The position numbers and the translations under genes are program-made. Below, in pieces: positions 8,526-16,076 of a stretch of DNA of 64,000 bases; the first letter of the stretch is position 1, and each line of letters begins with the position of its first letter. The notes beneath the pieces are model-generated. The model made no database searches and was not told the DNA's origin. It worked only from the letters and a program-made list of their open reading frames with translations. Source of the stretch: JAPPKS01 sp963667895 (lineage in GTDB: Bacteria > Poribacteria > WGA-4E > PCPOR2b). Location of the stretch: the NCBI GenBank assembly GCA_965223985.1, contig OZ245030.1, positions 1,116,001 through 1,180,000 on the forward strand. Reading direction: 5' to 3'.

Positions 8526-9362
8526 ATGCACACCAGAGACGGTCATGTCGTTCATCAATGTCTTTCGGGTAGTACGGAAGCATTTGCCCTGTTGGTTGAT
8601 AAATATAAAGAGCGCATCTTCGCGCTCGTCTACGCGAAAGTTGGGCAGTTTCAAGACGCTGAAGATTTAACTCAGGACGTCTTTCTTGAAGCGTATAAGA
8701 ACCTATCAACCTTGCGACGATGGGACAATTTCTATCCGTGGCTCTATTCGATTGCTTCGAATCAATGCAAAAATTTTCATCGCGCCCAAAAGAAGCAGGT
8801 TGACACTATGAACCTTCTCGCTCGGAATCCGAACCACCAAGCGGCTGTTGATGCCGATTCGGAGGAAGTGAGAATTGAACAACTCCATAAAGCATTGGCG
8901 TCTCTCCCTGAGATGCACCGTCAAGTGTTAGTGCTCCGTTACATGGCTGGCATGAAAAGCAAAGAGATTGCCCAGACGTTGCGGGTGTCTCCGAATACCA
9001 TCAATCAACGACTCATGCGAGCTAGAGCAAAATTGAAAACTGCGTTAAGTGAGGAGATGATTCCAATGATACGTACCGCGTTTGCCGAAAGAAAAGTACA
9101 GCCGGGATTCACCGCTCGTGTGTTGGAGTTAATCAGAGACGCTAAGATTCAAACAGCGCCCCACAAGACCGCACTGCCTTTGGGGCTATCCGCTGCCTGG
9201 TGGACTAATTCTTTTGCTCTTGAGTTTGAGCATTCCGCACAGCCCGCTTTATCCGTTGGGCGAATGGCTGGGCGGCTCTTTACCTCTGAAAACACAGGTT
9301 GTCGAAGACGGCAACCTCCCTGTAGATACGGAAGCAACTCGGGTTGCGATACTCGGTGTTGA
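8526..9362 (+). CDS. ECF RNA polymerase sigma factor, 5' part of a frameshifted sigma-propeller gene
   Basis: The ATG at 8526 has GAGGGA upstream. Region 2 covers about residues 15-90 (EAFALLVDKYKERIFALVY, QDAEDLTQDVFLEAYKNL, NFYPWLYSIASNQCKNF). Region 4 covers about residues 115-175 (ALASLPEMHRQVLVLRYMAG, KSKEIAQTLRVSPNTINQRL). Then comes a linker with EEMIPMIRTAFAERKVQPGF that resembles the linker of the intact fusion at 37289-40186. After LPLGLSAAWW (about 9200) this frame becomes Cys/Arg-rich and non-native. The adjacent frame instead continues as a hydrophobic helix into the propeller at 9214. The true gene is probably 8526-11370 with one extra base near 9195-9212. Sequencing error or programmed frameshift are alternatives to mutation. 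Confidence 0.8.
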   Translation: MHTRDGHVVHQCLSGSTEAFALLVDKYKERIFALVYAKVGQFQDAEDLTQDVFLEAYKNLSTLRRWDNFYPWLYSIASNQCKNFHRAQKKQVDTMNLLARNPNHQAAVDADSEEVRIEQLHKALASLPEMHRQVLVLRYMAGMKSKEIAQTLRVSPNTINQRLMRARAKLKTALSEEMIPMIRTAFAERKVQPGFTARVLELIRDAKIQTAPHKTALPLGLSAAWWTNSFALEFEHSAQPALSVGRMAGRLFTSENTGCRRRQPPCRYGSNSGCDTRC

Positions 9363-11370
9363 AGGGAAAGATGGCGATTTTGGGCAGAGACCGAAACCGC
9401 CCAAGTTGCCTGTTGCTATTGGGAGGGTCGAGAAAACCAACAAAAAAGAAATAGTTGCAACGCGCGTTCACTTCCTTGATGATTTCCGACCTAGCTGGGA
9501 TCTTGATATTTCGCCCAATGGCACGAAAATCGTATACTACAGCTTGGGGAGATCTACAACTCCACCTGGTCTTGTTGTACAGCCATTTCTAGTCGAATCA
9601 CCAGATGTGTCTTCAGAACCAACAGTTTTACTAGATGAGGACACAGCAGCTTGTTATCAGCCCAAGTGGTCGCCTGATGGGAGGCGGATCGCCTTTTATC
9701 GTCACGAATATTCTATGGGAGCGGATAACCCTGGAAAGAATATGGACGTGTATCTGATTCCTGCTTCAGGCGGCGAGATGCGTTTCGTAGCGACAACCGA
9801 TTCCGAAAAGCATCCGGGCAGACTGAGTTGGTCCCCTGACAGCAAAGAACTCGCGTTTGTCAAGATGAAAGGGAAAAAAACGGATATTTGGATTGTCCCG
9901 CTCAGCACCGGAGCGGTGCGTCCCTTCACAACGGATGGGAAGGAGAACACTGACCCATCTTGGTCGCCTGATGGAAAATGGATCTTCTATTCATCACGAC
10001 GAGGACTCTGGACTGATAGCTCCCGCGTGTGGAAACAGCCTGTTCAGGGTGGTAAAGCGACAGTAACTGTAGTAAGTAAGAATGTCCATCTCTCCGACCC
10101 TCCCATTCATTCACCAGATGGAAAGTGGATTGCCTATAGAGGCTATTTACGTGATGGAAACATTGATTTAATCGCATCTCGCGTCAATGAACAGGGGGAA
10201 TTGACAGGCAAACCAATTCTACTCAGACGGCAGGACTCAAGAGATTACGCAAGACTTATGCGATGGACGCCGGATGGGAAAATCATCGTCCTGCAAGAGG
10301 ATTCCAGAGGGGTGACCTATGCCATCAGTGTAAAAACCGGCGAACAACGACGCGTGAACTCTAATCCGGAGTTTCGGCTTGAAGGTGCACAGTGGTTATC
10401 TGACGGGAGTCGTCTTTTTCTTGTGTCTAACAGAGACCGACGCCCCGGAATTCTTGACGTCGAAACAGGTCAATTCACCGAGTTACCCATAGAACTTCCA
10501 GAGGAGACGTTATTCGGTGAATCAACCCTTTCGCCCGATGAAGATCGGGTTGCATACGTGACGTTGAAACCCAAGAAGACGACCCCAGAACTCGCAGGTG
10601 TATCTCTCGAGGCAATCGCGACTCTCCGCATCATGCCGGTGGCCGGTGGCACGTCCGAACAGTTGGCGCAAACCGAGTTTTTTGGTCTCGGCCCTCAGTG
10701 GTCCCCCAACAGTCTAGAAATTGCATTCATCAACGGCAAGGTGAGCCTATCAGGGATGCACAAGTCCCAACTCTGTGTGGTTTCCGTATCGGACCGTCAA
10801 GTGAAAACGCTCACAGCTTCGGAACTGTGCGCCATGCCTGAATGGTCGCCCGATGGAACGATGATCGCATACCTACGCTTAAAGGAAAAGGGCTTAGACC
10901 CAGATGAGATGGAAGGTGATATCTATGTTGTACCGGCATCGGGCGGAGACGCCAATCAAATAACCAACACTCCTGGAATGGAAATCAACATCTCTTGGAC
11001 GCCCGATGGAAAGCAGTTGACCTTCCAGTTGGTGATACAAGGAGCGGTGAATTCAGAAGAGGTATGGGTTGCATCAATCGATGGCGGAGAAGCAAAGAAG
11101 TTGCAAAGAGGCTATATCGCGTCGAGCTGGTCAGCGGATGGGACATCTTATCTCGCATTCGGACGAAACCGCGAATTGCAGCGGGTATTCCTCGACGGTA
11201 CACCATCCCCATCCCCGATATTCGCGTCGGAACGTACGGTCGCGCTTCACGTTCCAGCAACAGCACATCCGCTCTCAATGTCGCCCGATGGCGACACGAT
11301 TCTATATCAGCAGATTGATTCAGGAACACAGTGCTGGAGCATTGATGTGAGTCATCTGGTCGGTCAATGA
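9214..11370 (+). CDS. TolB/WD40-like propeller, 3' part of the frameshifted sigma-propeller gene
   Basis: The frame is open before 9214. Its first part (LILLLLSLSIPHSPLYPLGEW) looks like the second half of a transmembrane helix whose first half lies in the sigma-factor frame. The TTG at 9214 has no ribosome binding site, so independent translation is doubtful. The rest is a propeller with about 13 blades of the WSPDG type: PKWSPDGRRIAFY, LSWSPDSKELAFV, PSWSPDGKWIFYS, MRWTPDGKIIVLQ, PEWSPDGTMIAYL, ISWTPDGKQLTFQ and others. This matches the PD40/TolB fold. If fused as inferred, the sigma domains would be cytoplasmic and the propeller on the outer side of the membrane, acting as a sensor or binding module. 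Confidence 0.8.
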   Translation: MLLSLSIPHSPLYPLGEWLGGSLPLKTQVVEDGNLPVDTEATRVAILGVEGKDGDFGQRPKPPKLPVAIGRVEKTNKKEIVATRVHFLDDFRPSWDLDISPNGTKIVYYSLGRSTTPPGLVVQPFLVESPDVSSEPTVLLDEDTAACYQPKWSPDGRRIAFYRHEYSMGADNPGKNMDVYLIPASGGEMRFVATTDSEKHPGRLSWSPDSKELAFVKMKGKKTDIWIVPLSTGAVRPFTTDGKENTDPSWSPDGKWIFYSSRRGLWTDSSRVWKQPVQGGKATVTVVSKNVHLSDPPIHSPDGKWIAYRGYLRDGNIDLIASRVNEQGELTGKPILLRRQDSRDYARLMRWTPDGKIIVLQEDSRGVTYAISVKTGEQRRVNSNPEFRLEGAQWLSDGSRLFLVSNRDRRPGILDVETGQFTELPIELPEETLFGESTLSPDEDRVAYVTLKPKKTTPELAGVSLEAIATLRIMPVAGGTSEQLAQTEFFGLGPQWSPNSLEIAFINGKVSLSGMHKSQLCVVSVSDRQVKTLTASELCAMPEWSPDGTMIAYLRLKEKGLDPDEMEGDIYVVPASGGDANQITNTPGMEINISWTPDGKQLTFQLVIQGAVNSEEVWVASIDGGEAKKLQRGYIASSWSADGTSYLAFGRNRELQRVFLDGTPSPSPIFASERTVALHVPATAHPLSMSPDGDTILYQQIDSGTQCWSIDVSHLVGQ

Positions 11371-11421
11371 TTTTGTTTCCTGCAGAATGCCGATGGGATA
11401 CAATCGTCCGTCACAGGCTGA

Positions 11422-12000
11422 CTAAGAACTACCTTCAGCCACTTTAGCAAGCTGAATCGGGAGTGATTCCCACCACGGCTCCTCCGCGCGGACGTGCAAC
11501 AGATGTGTATTGCCTGGGACATCGTTTGCGCCTAGACCGCGTTCGATAACTTGCGTGTGTGAATCCCGCTCAAGTTGTTTGGCGAGCATACTTTCCAATC
11601 GTTTAGGTGAACGAATGACGTAGACGCTCACAATCTCCGCTGAATCCAAGTCCAAGAGGCAGTCTATGTTCCCGAACAAGGTTTTGCCGCCCTTTGGTAG
11701 TAGATTCCCGCTTCCCAAACCGCATTCAACGAATCGGCGCATCATCTCCTCCCGAATACGGTGCGGTCGTTGACCCCCGCTCCGCGTTGCGTGCCGAATG
11801 TGCCGCCGCGCTAGTGAGGTCGAACCTTTTTCCGAGAGTGCGGAGCCGACATAAGCATATTCACCGGCGGGCAGCGAAATCAACTTCCCTTTCTTGAACC
11901 GCCCGAACCGTAATGTGGTGTCCTCTATGAGGCAAATCCGCAGAACGTATGTTCCAGCCTGCGATTTACCGCCAATGATAACGATGTTTGAAGTTTCCAC
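11422..12000 (-). CDS. DUF123 GIY-YIG nuclease-like protein
   Basis: A 192-residue protein with a GTG start at 12000 and GGTGAT upstream. It matches the DUF123 branch of the GIY-YIG fold: AGTYVLRICL, LISLPAGEYAYVGSAL, SLARRHIRHATRSGGQRPH and, later, NIDCLL with CGLGSGNL. The GIY-YIG motif is replaced by GTYVL...YAYVG, usual for DUF123 proteins, whose nuclease activity is not well established. It is the last gene of a tight run: 24 bases after the AAC(3)-like gene, which itself overlaps the pyrophosphatase gene. Confidence 0.75.
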   Translation of the reverse strand: METSNIVIIGGKSQAGTYVLRICLIEDTTLRFGRFKKGKLISLPAGEYAYVGSALSEKGSTSLARRHIRHATRSGGQRPHRIREEMMRRFVECGLGSGNLLPKGGKTLFGNIDCLLDLDSAEIVSVYVIRSPKRLESMLAKQLERDSHTQVIERGLGANDVPGNTHLLHVRAEEPWWESLPIQLAKVAEGSS

Positions 12001-12024
12001 TAAATCACCGAATGCGTTATCGGT

Positions 12025-12849
12025 TTACTTCGCTCTGTGTAGTTCAAGCCACTCAACAGCGAAGTCTACGAGGGCACGTTGCGGCATGAGCTGGCACTCA
12101 GCAAGACCAACTTTGCCGCGACGTACCCCGTTTCCCGCATCGGATTGGAGATAGTCCTCGCCGATACGCTCAAAATCGGAACTGTCCAGTTCGATATTCT
12201 CAAAGGTGGTCCATCTCCTTGGACCCGACGATGATATCGGCGCCCCCTCATATATGATGTGTTTGGTTGGAAAAGCCGCCCAATATTCTGCGAGGTGCAA
12301 CGATGTATTGCGATCATGACCGACGCCGACGAGCAGCACAAAACCATCCAAATTGTAGATTCTGGCAAGCGGTGAACCCTCGCCCATACCAAACGCCAAT
12401 GAATGATCCTTTGTGATGAACGGCGCTTGAGGACCCAGTGCACAAAATGAGTGGTGCGGATGTGCGCTGCGGAGAACGCCGTCTTGCTTTCGGAATGTCT
12501 CTGCAATAACTCCCATTGAGCGCGTGGGCGTCAGGTCCGGACGGTAGGCTGGCATGGACGCACGAATGACGGACCACCACGACTCAGGCACAGGCGGATT
12601 TTGCCACTCGCTTGGTTCTGTCAAGTCCGTTGAATGGGCTGGCATCACAAGCGTTCCGGAAGCGCCTAAGACTTCCCGAAGGGCAATTATGACCGCCACT
12701 GCTCCGCCGCACACCCAACCCATTGCGCTCAAGGACGAATGAACCAACAATGCCATCCCCGCCCTAACGCCTAGCGCGCTAAGCTCGGTCTGCAGCGATT
12801 CAACCGTGGCAGGTGTTTTTGTTCTTTGAACAACCAGACCCTCACGCAT
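12025..12849 (-). CDS. AAC(3)-family N-acetyltransferase
   Basis: A 274-residue member of the aminoglycoside 3-N-acetyltransferase/antibiotic acetyltransferase family, of usual length. Recognisable motifs are LLVHSSLSAMGWVCGG, GTLVMPAHSTD, PTRSMGVIAETFR and GVLRSAHPHHSFCALGP. The last includes the His of the proposed catalytic site. The reaction is acetyl transfer from acetyl-CoA to an amine; in environmental bacteria many members have other natural substrates, so resistance is not implied. The start codon overlaps the end of the pyrophosphatase gene by eight bases, suggesting translational coupling. A decayed copy of its first 25 or so codons occurs at 20245-20321. Confidence 0.85.
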   Translation of the reverse strand: MREGLVVQRTKTPATVESLQTELSALGVRAGMALLVHSSLSAMGWVCGGAVAVIIALREVLGASGTLVMPAHSTDLTEPSEWQNPPVPESWWSVIRASMPAYRPDLTPTRSMGVIAETFRKQDGVLRSAHPHHSFCALGPQAPFITKDHSLAFGMGEGSPLARIYNLDGFVLLVGVGHDRNTSLHLAEYWAAFPTKHIIYEGAPISSSGPRRWTTFENIELDSSDFERIGEDYLQSDAGNGVRRGKVGLAECQLMPQRALVDFAVEWLELHRAK

Positions 12850-13219
12850 TTAGTTGCCCTTCCGCATATTTCGTCCCAGGCTTCTGAACGAACGAAATCA
12901 CATGGGAGTCGAAAAAGCGTTCTTGGAATTCCGTCAGCGCTTTGATTTCATCTGCTCCATATCGGTCCACATATCGAGAGACAACTAACTTATTCTCATT
13001 GTCATCATTACGGACAATTAGCCCAATTACGTTCCCCTCGAAGGAATCCAGAGGTTCAAATTCGCCCAGAATGTAGACGTCAATCTCTTCTCCATCACTG
13101 GCGAGTGTTCTGGGAATGTACCCGTAGTTCGCAGTGTAGATGAAGCCGTGTTCAGGATGCCGTGATCCGAGCGGTCTGTCAACAATAACCTTTACTATGG
13201 AATCAATCCTATAGCACAT
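12842..13219 (-). CDS. Inorganic pyrophosphatase-like protein, short form
   Basis: A 125-residue protein resembling the core of family I inorganic pyrophosphatase (ppa), normally about 170 residues. VKVIVDRPLGSRHPEHGF, YTANYGYIPRTLASDGEEIDVYILG and EPLDSFEGNVIGLIVRNDD align with the substrate- and metal-binding strands. In the DGDPLD motif of classical enzymes the second Asp is Glu here (DGEEID). The later D-x4-D-x-K segment is replaced by NDDNENKLVV. A reduced hydrolase with altered substrate is possible. It is the first gene of the run with AAC(3) and DUF123. Confidence 0.75.
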   Translation of the reverse strand: MCYRIDSIVKVIVDRPLGSRHPEHGFIYTANYGYIPRTLASDGEEIDVYILGEFEPLDSFEGNVIGLIVRNDDNENKLVVSRYVDRYGADEIKALTEFQERFFDSHVISFVQKPGTKYAEGQLNA

Positions 13220-13416
13220 TGTCTATTGAAGTTTTCGTAAAATTGCCCAGTTATGCGCCCGAACCGTGCGGTGGTTTGACAAAGGGCTGAATTGTTCCGG
13301 TGGCACAGTGTTCGCAACGCAGTGATTGCCTGAAGGTGAGAAATCAAATGCCAGCGCATAGTCGATTCTAACGCAGAATATTGAAAGTATAATTTCTTGT
13401 TGGCACCTTGGGTGCG

Positions 13417-15150
13417 CTATTCTGCGCCATGTTGACGGAGGATTTCAGCAATCTCGGTATGTCCTTTTTTCTTCGCCCAAGCCATTGGTGTTGCCCACGG
13501 CGCGTCGGCTAGATTGGGGTTTGCACCACCGTCAAGCAGAAATCCGACCAGCTTTTTCCCGCCGAATCGTGCAGCCCAACCGAGCGGGGTTGACTTGAGC
13601 TTGTCCTCCATCGCATTGATGTCGGCACCGTGGTTAAGCAGGAGTCGCGAAAATTCAACAACCTCGTCCTCCGTATGCCCGTATGTTATGGGGTTGCAGC
13701 CATTGCCTGCGAGATGATGCAAAATCGTAAAATTGAACCGTTCATCTCGCGGGTTCCTCAGATTCGGATTGACGCCATGTTCTAGTAACATACTCAGAAT
13801 CGTGATGTAATTGCGGCGGTCGAATCCCTCGTTATCAATCTTCAGATTGCCTATCCTCCAACCGCGTACTGATTGCTCCAGCATATCGAACCACTTCCCG
13901 TTGGCATGCTGTGACTTCTCACGCAGTCCCATCGAAACCGCATCAACGTTGCCCGCCAGGATCGCACTCCACAGTAAGCCCTTGCGCTCCAAGGCGTCCC
14001 GATGAAGAATTTCTGCGATGGCGGGGAGATTGTTTGTCAGACAATAACTCAACAGATCGGCGACCGCACCGTGCTGAAACAACAGATCCGCAATGTGCTT
14101 GCGTCCACATTGATACGCCCAGCACACAGCGTTACCGGAGGCGTAGACCTCCGTGTTTGGGTTTGCGCCCCGTTCAAGGAGCAATTTCACAACATCGTAA
14201 TGTCCACGATTCGCCGCAAGCCAGAGCGGGTGACCCCACTGCTTCACCTTCTCGCCAGCAACGTCGATTTCAAACGGGGAATCTGGATCTGCCCCAGCGC
14301 CGATGAGCAGCCGCACGACTTCTGCATGCCCTTGAAAGCAGGCGACGACAAGCGGGTTTTCGTAGTCACTCCAAAACGGTTGAGAACTCTTGCATAGCGC
14401 GATATTGTCTTCGCATGCGTCCAATATTTGTTTCACGCCTTCAACATCACCAATTCCGCAGGCGACCCAGAGATCGTATGCCGCGCCCCGAGCGAGAAGT
14501 GCACCTGCGAGGATAGCGTAGGTTTTGTACATCTCATCCGGCACCTTCCAACTGTGTGCGAGGCAGTGGTGAATCGGCCGGCTCCCGTCCGCGGCACGAT
14601 GGTCAACATCGGCGCCCCGATCTAGTAACTCAAGGACAAGCGAGAAATCTCCCCGATAAATCGCTCTGAAAAGCGCAGTTCCCCCGTCCTTATCGGTTGC
14701 ATTTATAAGCTCCGCATCTTCATCGAGCAACGAGCGGATACGTTCAATATCGCCGCGCGCCGCAGCGTAGGTGAAGGCTTCACCCTTTGGAGTTGTTCCC
14801 CGCTGCTCATTGAGCCACCCCTGAATGACCTCAGCGACGGGGGTGTGCTCGCGGTCTTTCGCCATTGTCAGTGCACTCGTAGCCTCACGATGAGGATATA
14901 TGCCTTTGAGCGGGTCAGCACCCGCTTCTAGTAGCACACGCACGATTTCAGCATGTCCCTCTTCCGCTGCAAAATGGATCGGTTGGTGCTCATTATTTGA
15001 GGCGAGGTCCTGCGTGGCTAACTCAGGCTTGGTGGCGAGAATTTCCTGAACCCGCAGGAGGTTGCCCGCCTGCGCTGCGTTACAGACGCTCTCCACGTCG
15101 ATCTGCGAATCATCGCGGCACGGAGCGTTTTCCTGAAGTGTGTCTTTCAA
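13417..15150 (-). CDS. Ankyrin-repeat protein
   Basis: A 577-residue protein from a TTG at 15150, chosen because AAAGGGGA precedes it by eight bases; the frame is open up to 15219. It contains about ten ankyrin repeats, for example QPIHFAAEEGHAEIVRVLLEAGADP, TALFRAIYRGDFSLVLELLDRGADV, HPLWLAANRGHYDVVKLLLERGANP and TPMAWAKKKGHTEIAEILRQHGA. The centre (about residues 390-470) is more divergent. No signal peptide or membrane segment is seen, so it is probably cytoplasmic and mediates protein contacts. Symbiont genomes are often rich in such proteins. A shorter ankyrin protein lies at 22282-22968. Confidence 0.85.
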   Translation of the reverse strand: MKDTLQENAPCRDDSQIDVESVCNAAQAGNLLRVQEILATKPELATQDLASNNEHQPIHFAAEEGHAEIVRVLLEAGADPLKGIYPHREATSALTMAKDREHTPVAEVIQGWLNEQRGTTPKGEAFTYAAARGDIERIRSLLDEDAELINATDKDGGTALFRAIYRGDFSLVLELLDRGADVDHRAADGSRPIHHCLAHSWKVPDEMYKTYAILAGALLARGAAYDLWVACGIGDVEGVKQILDACEDNIALCKSSQPFWSDYENPLVVACFQGHAEVVRLLIGAGADPDSPFEIDVAGEKVKQWGHPLWLAANRGHYDVVKLLLERGANPNTEVYASGNAVCWAYQCGRKHIADLLFQHGAVADLLSYCLTNNLPAIAEILHRDALERKGLLWSAILAGNVDAVSMGLREKSQHANGKWFDMLEQSVRGWRIGNLKIDNEGFDRRNYITILSMLLEHGVNPNLRNPRDERFNFTILHHLAGNGCNPITYGHTEDEVVEFSRLLLNHGADINAMEDKLKSTPLGWAARFGGKKLVGFLLDGGANPNLADAPWATPMAWAKKKGHTEIAEILRQHGAE

Positions 15151-15272
15151 TGTCGTTATCCCCTTTCTGAACCTATACTTCTTGGGATGGTTGAGCCATC
15201 CTCCAGCCACGGTTTGCAATGATCAAAAGTGCGAGGCAGTGTGCTAAGCGCCACGCTAAATTACCCTTTCAT

Positions 15273-15995
15273 TTAGCGAAAAAACTCTGCCAGAGCCACG
15301 GCTGTCGCAACTCCCGCATTCAAACTCTCAATGCCATGCCGTCCACCAGGGATGCGGACAAGTTCGTCACAGAATTTCTTTGTTCGGAGACGAAGCCCCT
15401 CTCCCTCTGCGCCGACGACGAAGACTGTTCTTTCATCAAAATCTGTCTCGGCGAGGGTTTTTTGCCCGCGTTCGTCTAGACCGTACACCCAAAATCCGAA
15501 TTTTTTTAGTGTTTCCAAACTTCGCGCTAAGTTAATCACCTTAAAAAGTTTCACGAATTCCGCAGCACCCACGGCGACTCGCGTTACGGTCGGCGTAATA
15601 TCTGTTGAACGATTCCGTAGCAAGATGACCGCATCTGCACCGAAAAATGCCGCGTTGCGAAGCATTGTGCCTAAGTTTTGCGGGTTAGAAACTTGGTCAA
15701 GCGCAAGAACAACCCGTCCGTTGCGAAGTTGTTCCAAGTCTTTCTCACCGTAAATTGTTCGCGGCTCGGTAAAAATGCAAATACCTTGGTGTTTGTCGTC
15801 TTCGGCTAAATTTGCGGCGCGCAAGAATTTGTCGCGCGGCAAAATCTCAGGTTGAATTTTGTGGCGGCTCGCAAGTTCTATATATTCTTCGTTGAGGGAG
15901 GACTTTCTCCCCGCAAGGAGAATGATGCGTCGAATCGCGCGCGGGCGAATACTGAAAACTGCATTTACTGAATGTCTACCGTAGATTTTCTCCAT
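15273..15995 (-). CDS. rlmB: 23S rRNA (guanosine-2'-O-)-methyltransferase, TrmH/RlmB family
   Basis: A 240-residue SpoU/TrmH (SPOUT) methyltransferase. The N-terminal substrate-binding domain starts EKIYGRHSVNAVF. The catalytic domain shows the three family motifs: NPQNLGTMLRNAAFFGADAV (motif 1 with the essential Asn and Arg), VFVVGAEGEGL (motif 2) and IPGGRHGIESLNAGVATAVAL (motif 3, with SLNAGVA for the more usual SLNVSVA). It transfers a methyl group from S-adenosylmethionine to a ribose 2'-OH in rRNA or tRNA. Assignment to RlmB rather than another TrmH homologue rests on length and the N-terminal domain. No operon partner is obvious. Confidence 0.8.
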   Translation of the reverse strand: MEKIYGRHSVNAVFSIRPRAIRRIILLAGRKSSLNEEYIELASRHKIQPEILPRDKFLRAANLAEDDKHQGICIFTEPRTIYGEKDLEQLRNGRVVLALDQVSNPQNLGTMLRNAAFFGADAVILLRNRSTDITPTVTRVAVGAAEFVKLFKVINLARSLETLKKFGFWVYGLDERGQKTLAETDFDERTVFVVGAEGEGLRLRTKKFCDELVRIPGGRHGIESLNAGVATAVALAEFFR

Positions 15996-16076
15996 AATCG
16001 CTAATGCTAAATGTCCGAAAGCTAAGAGATGTTGTTGGCATGAATTGCTCGTAAAGCGAAACCCAACGCAGTGGCT

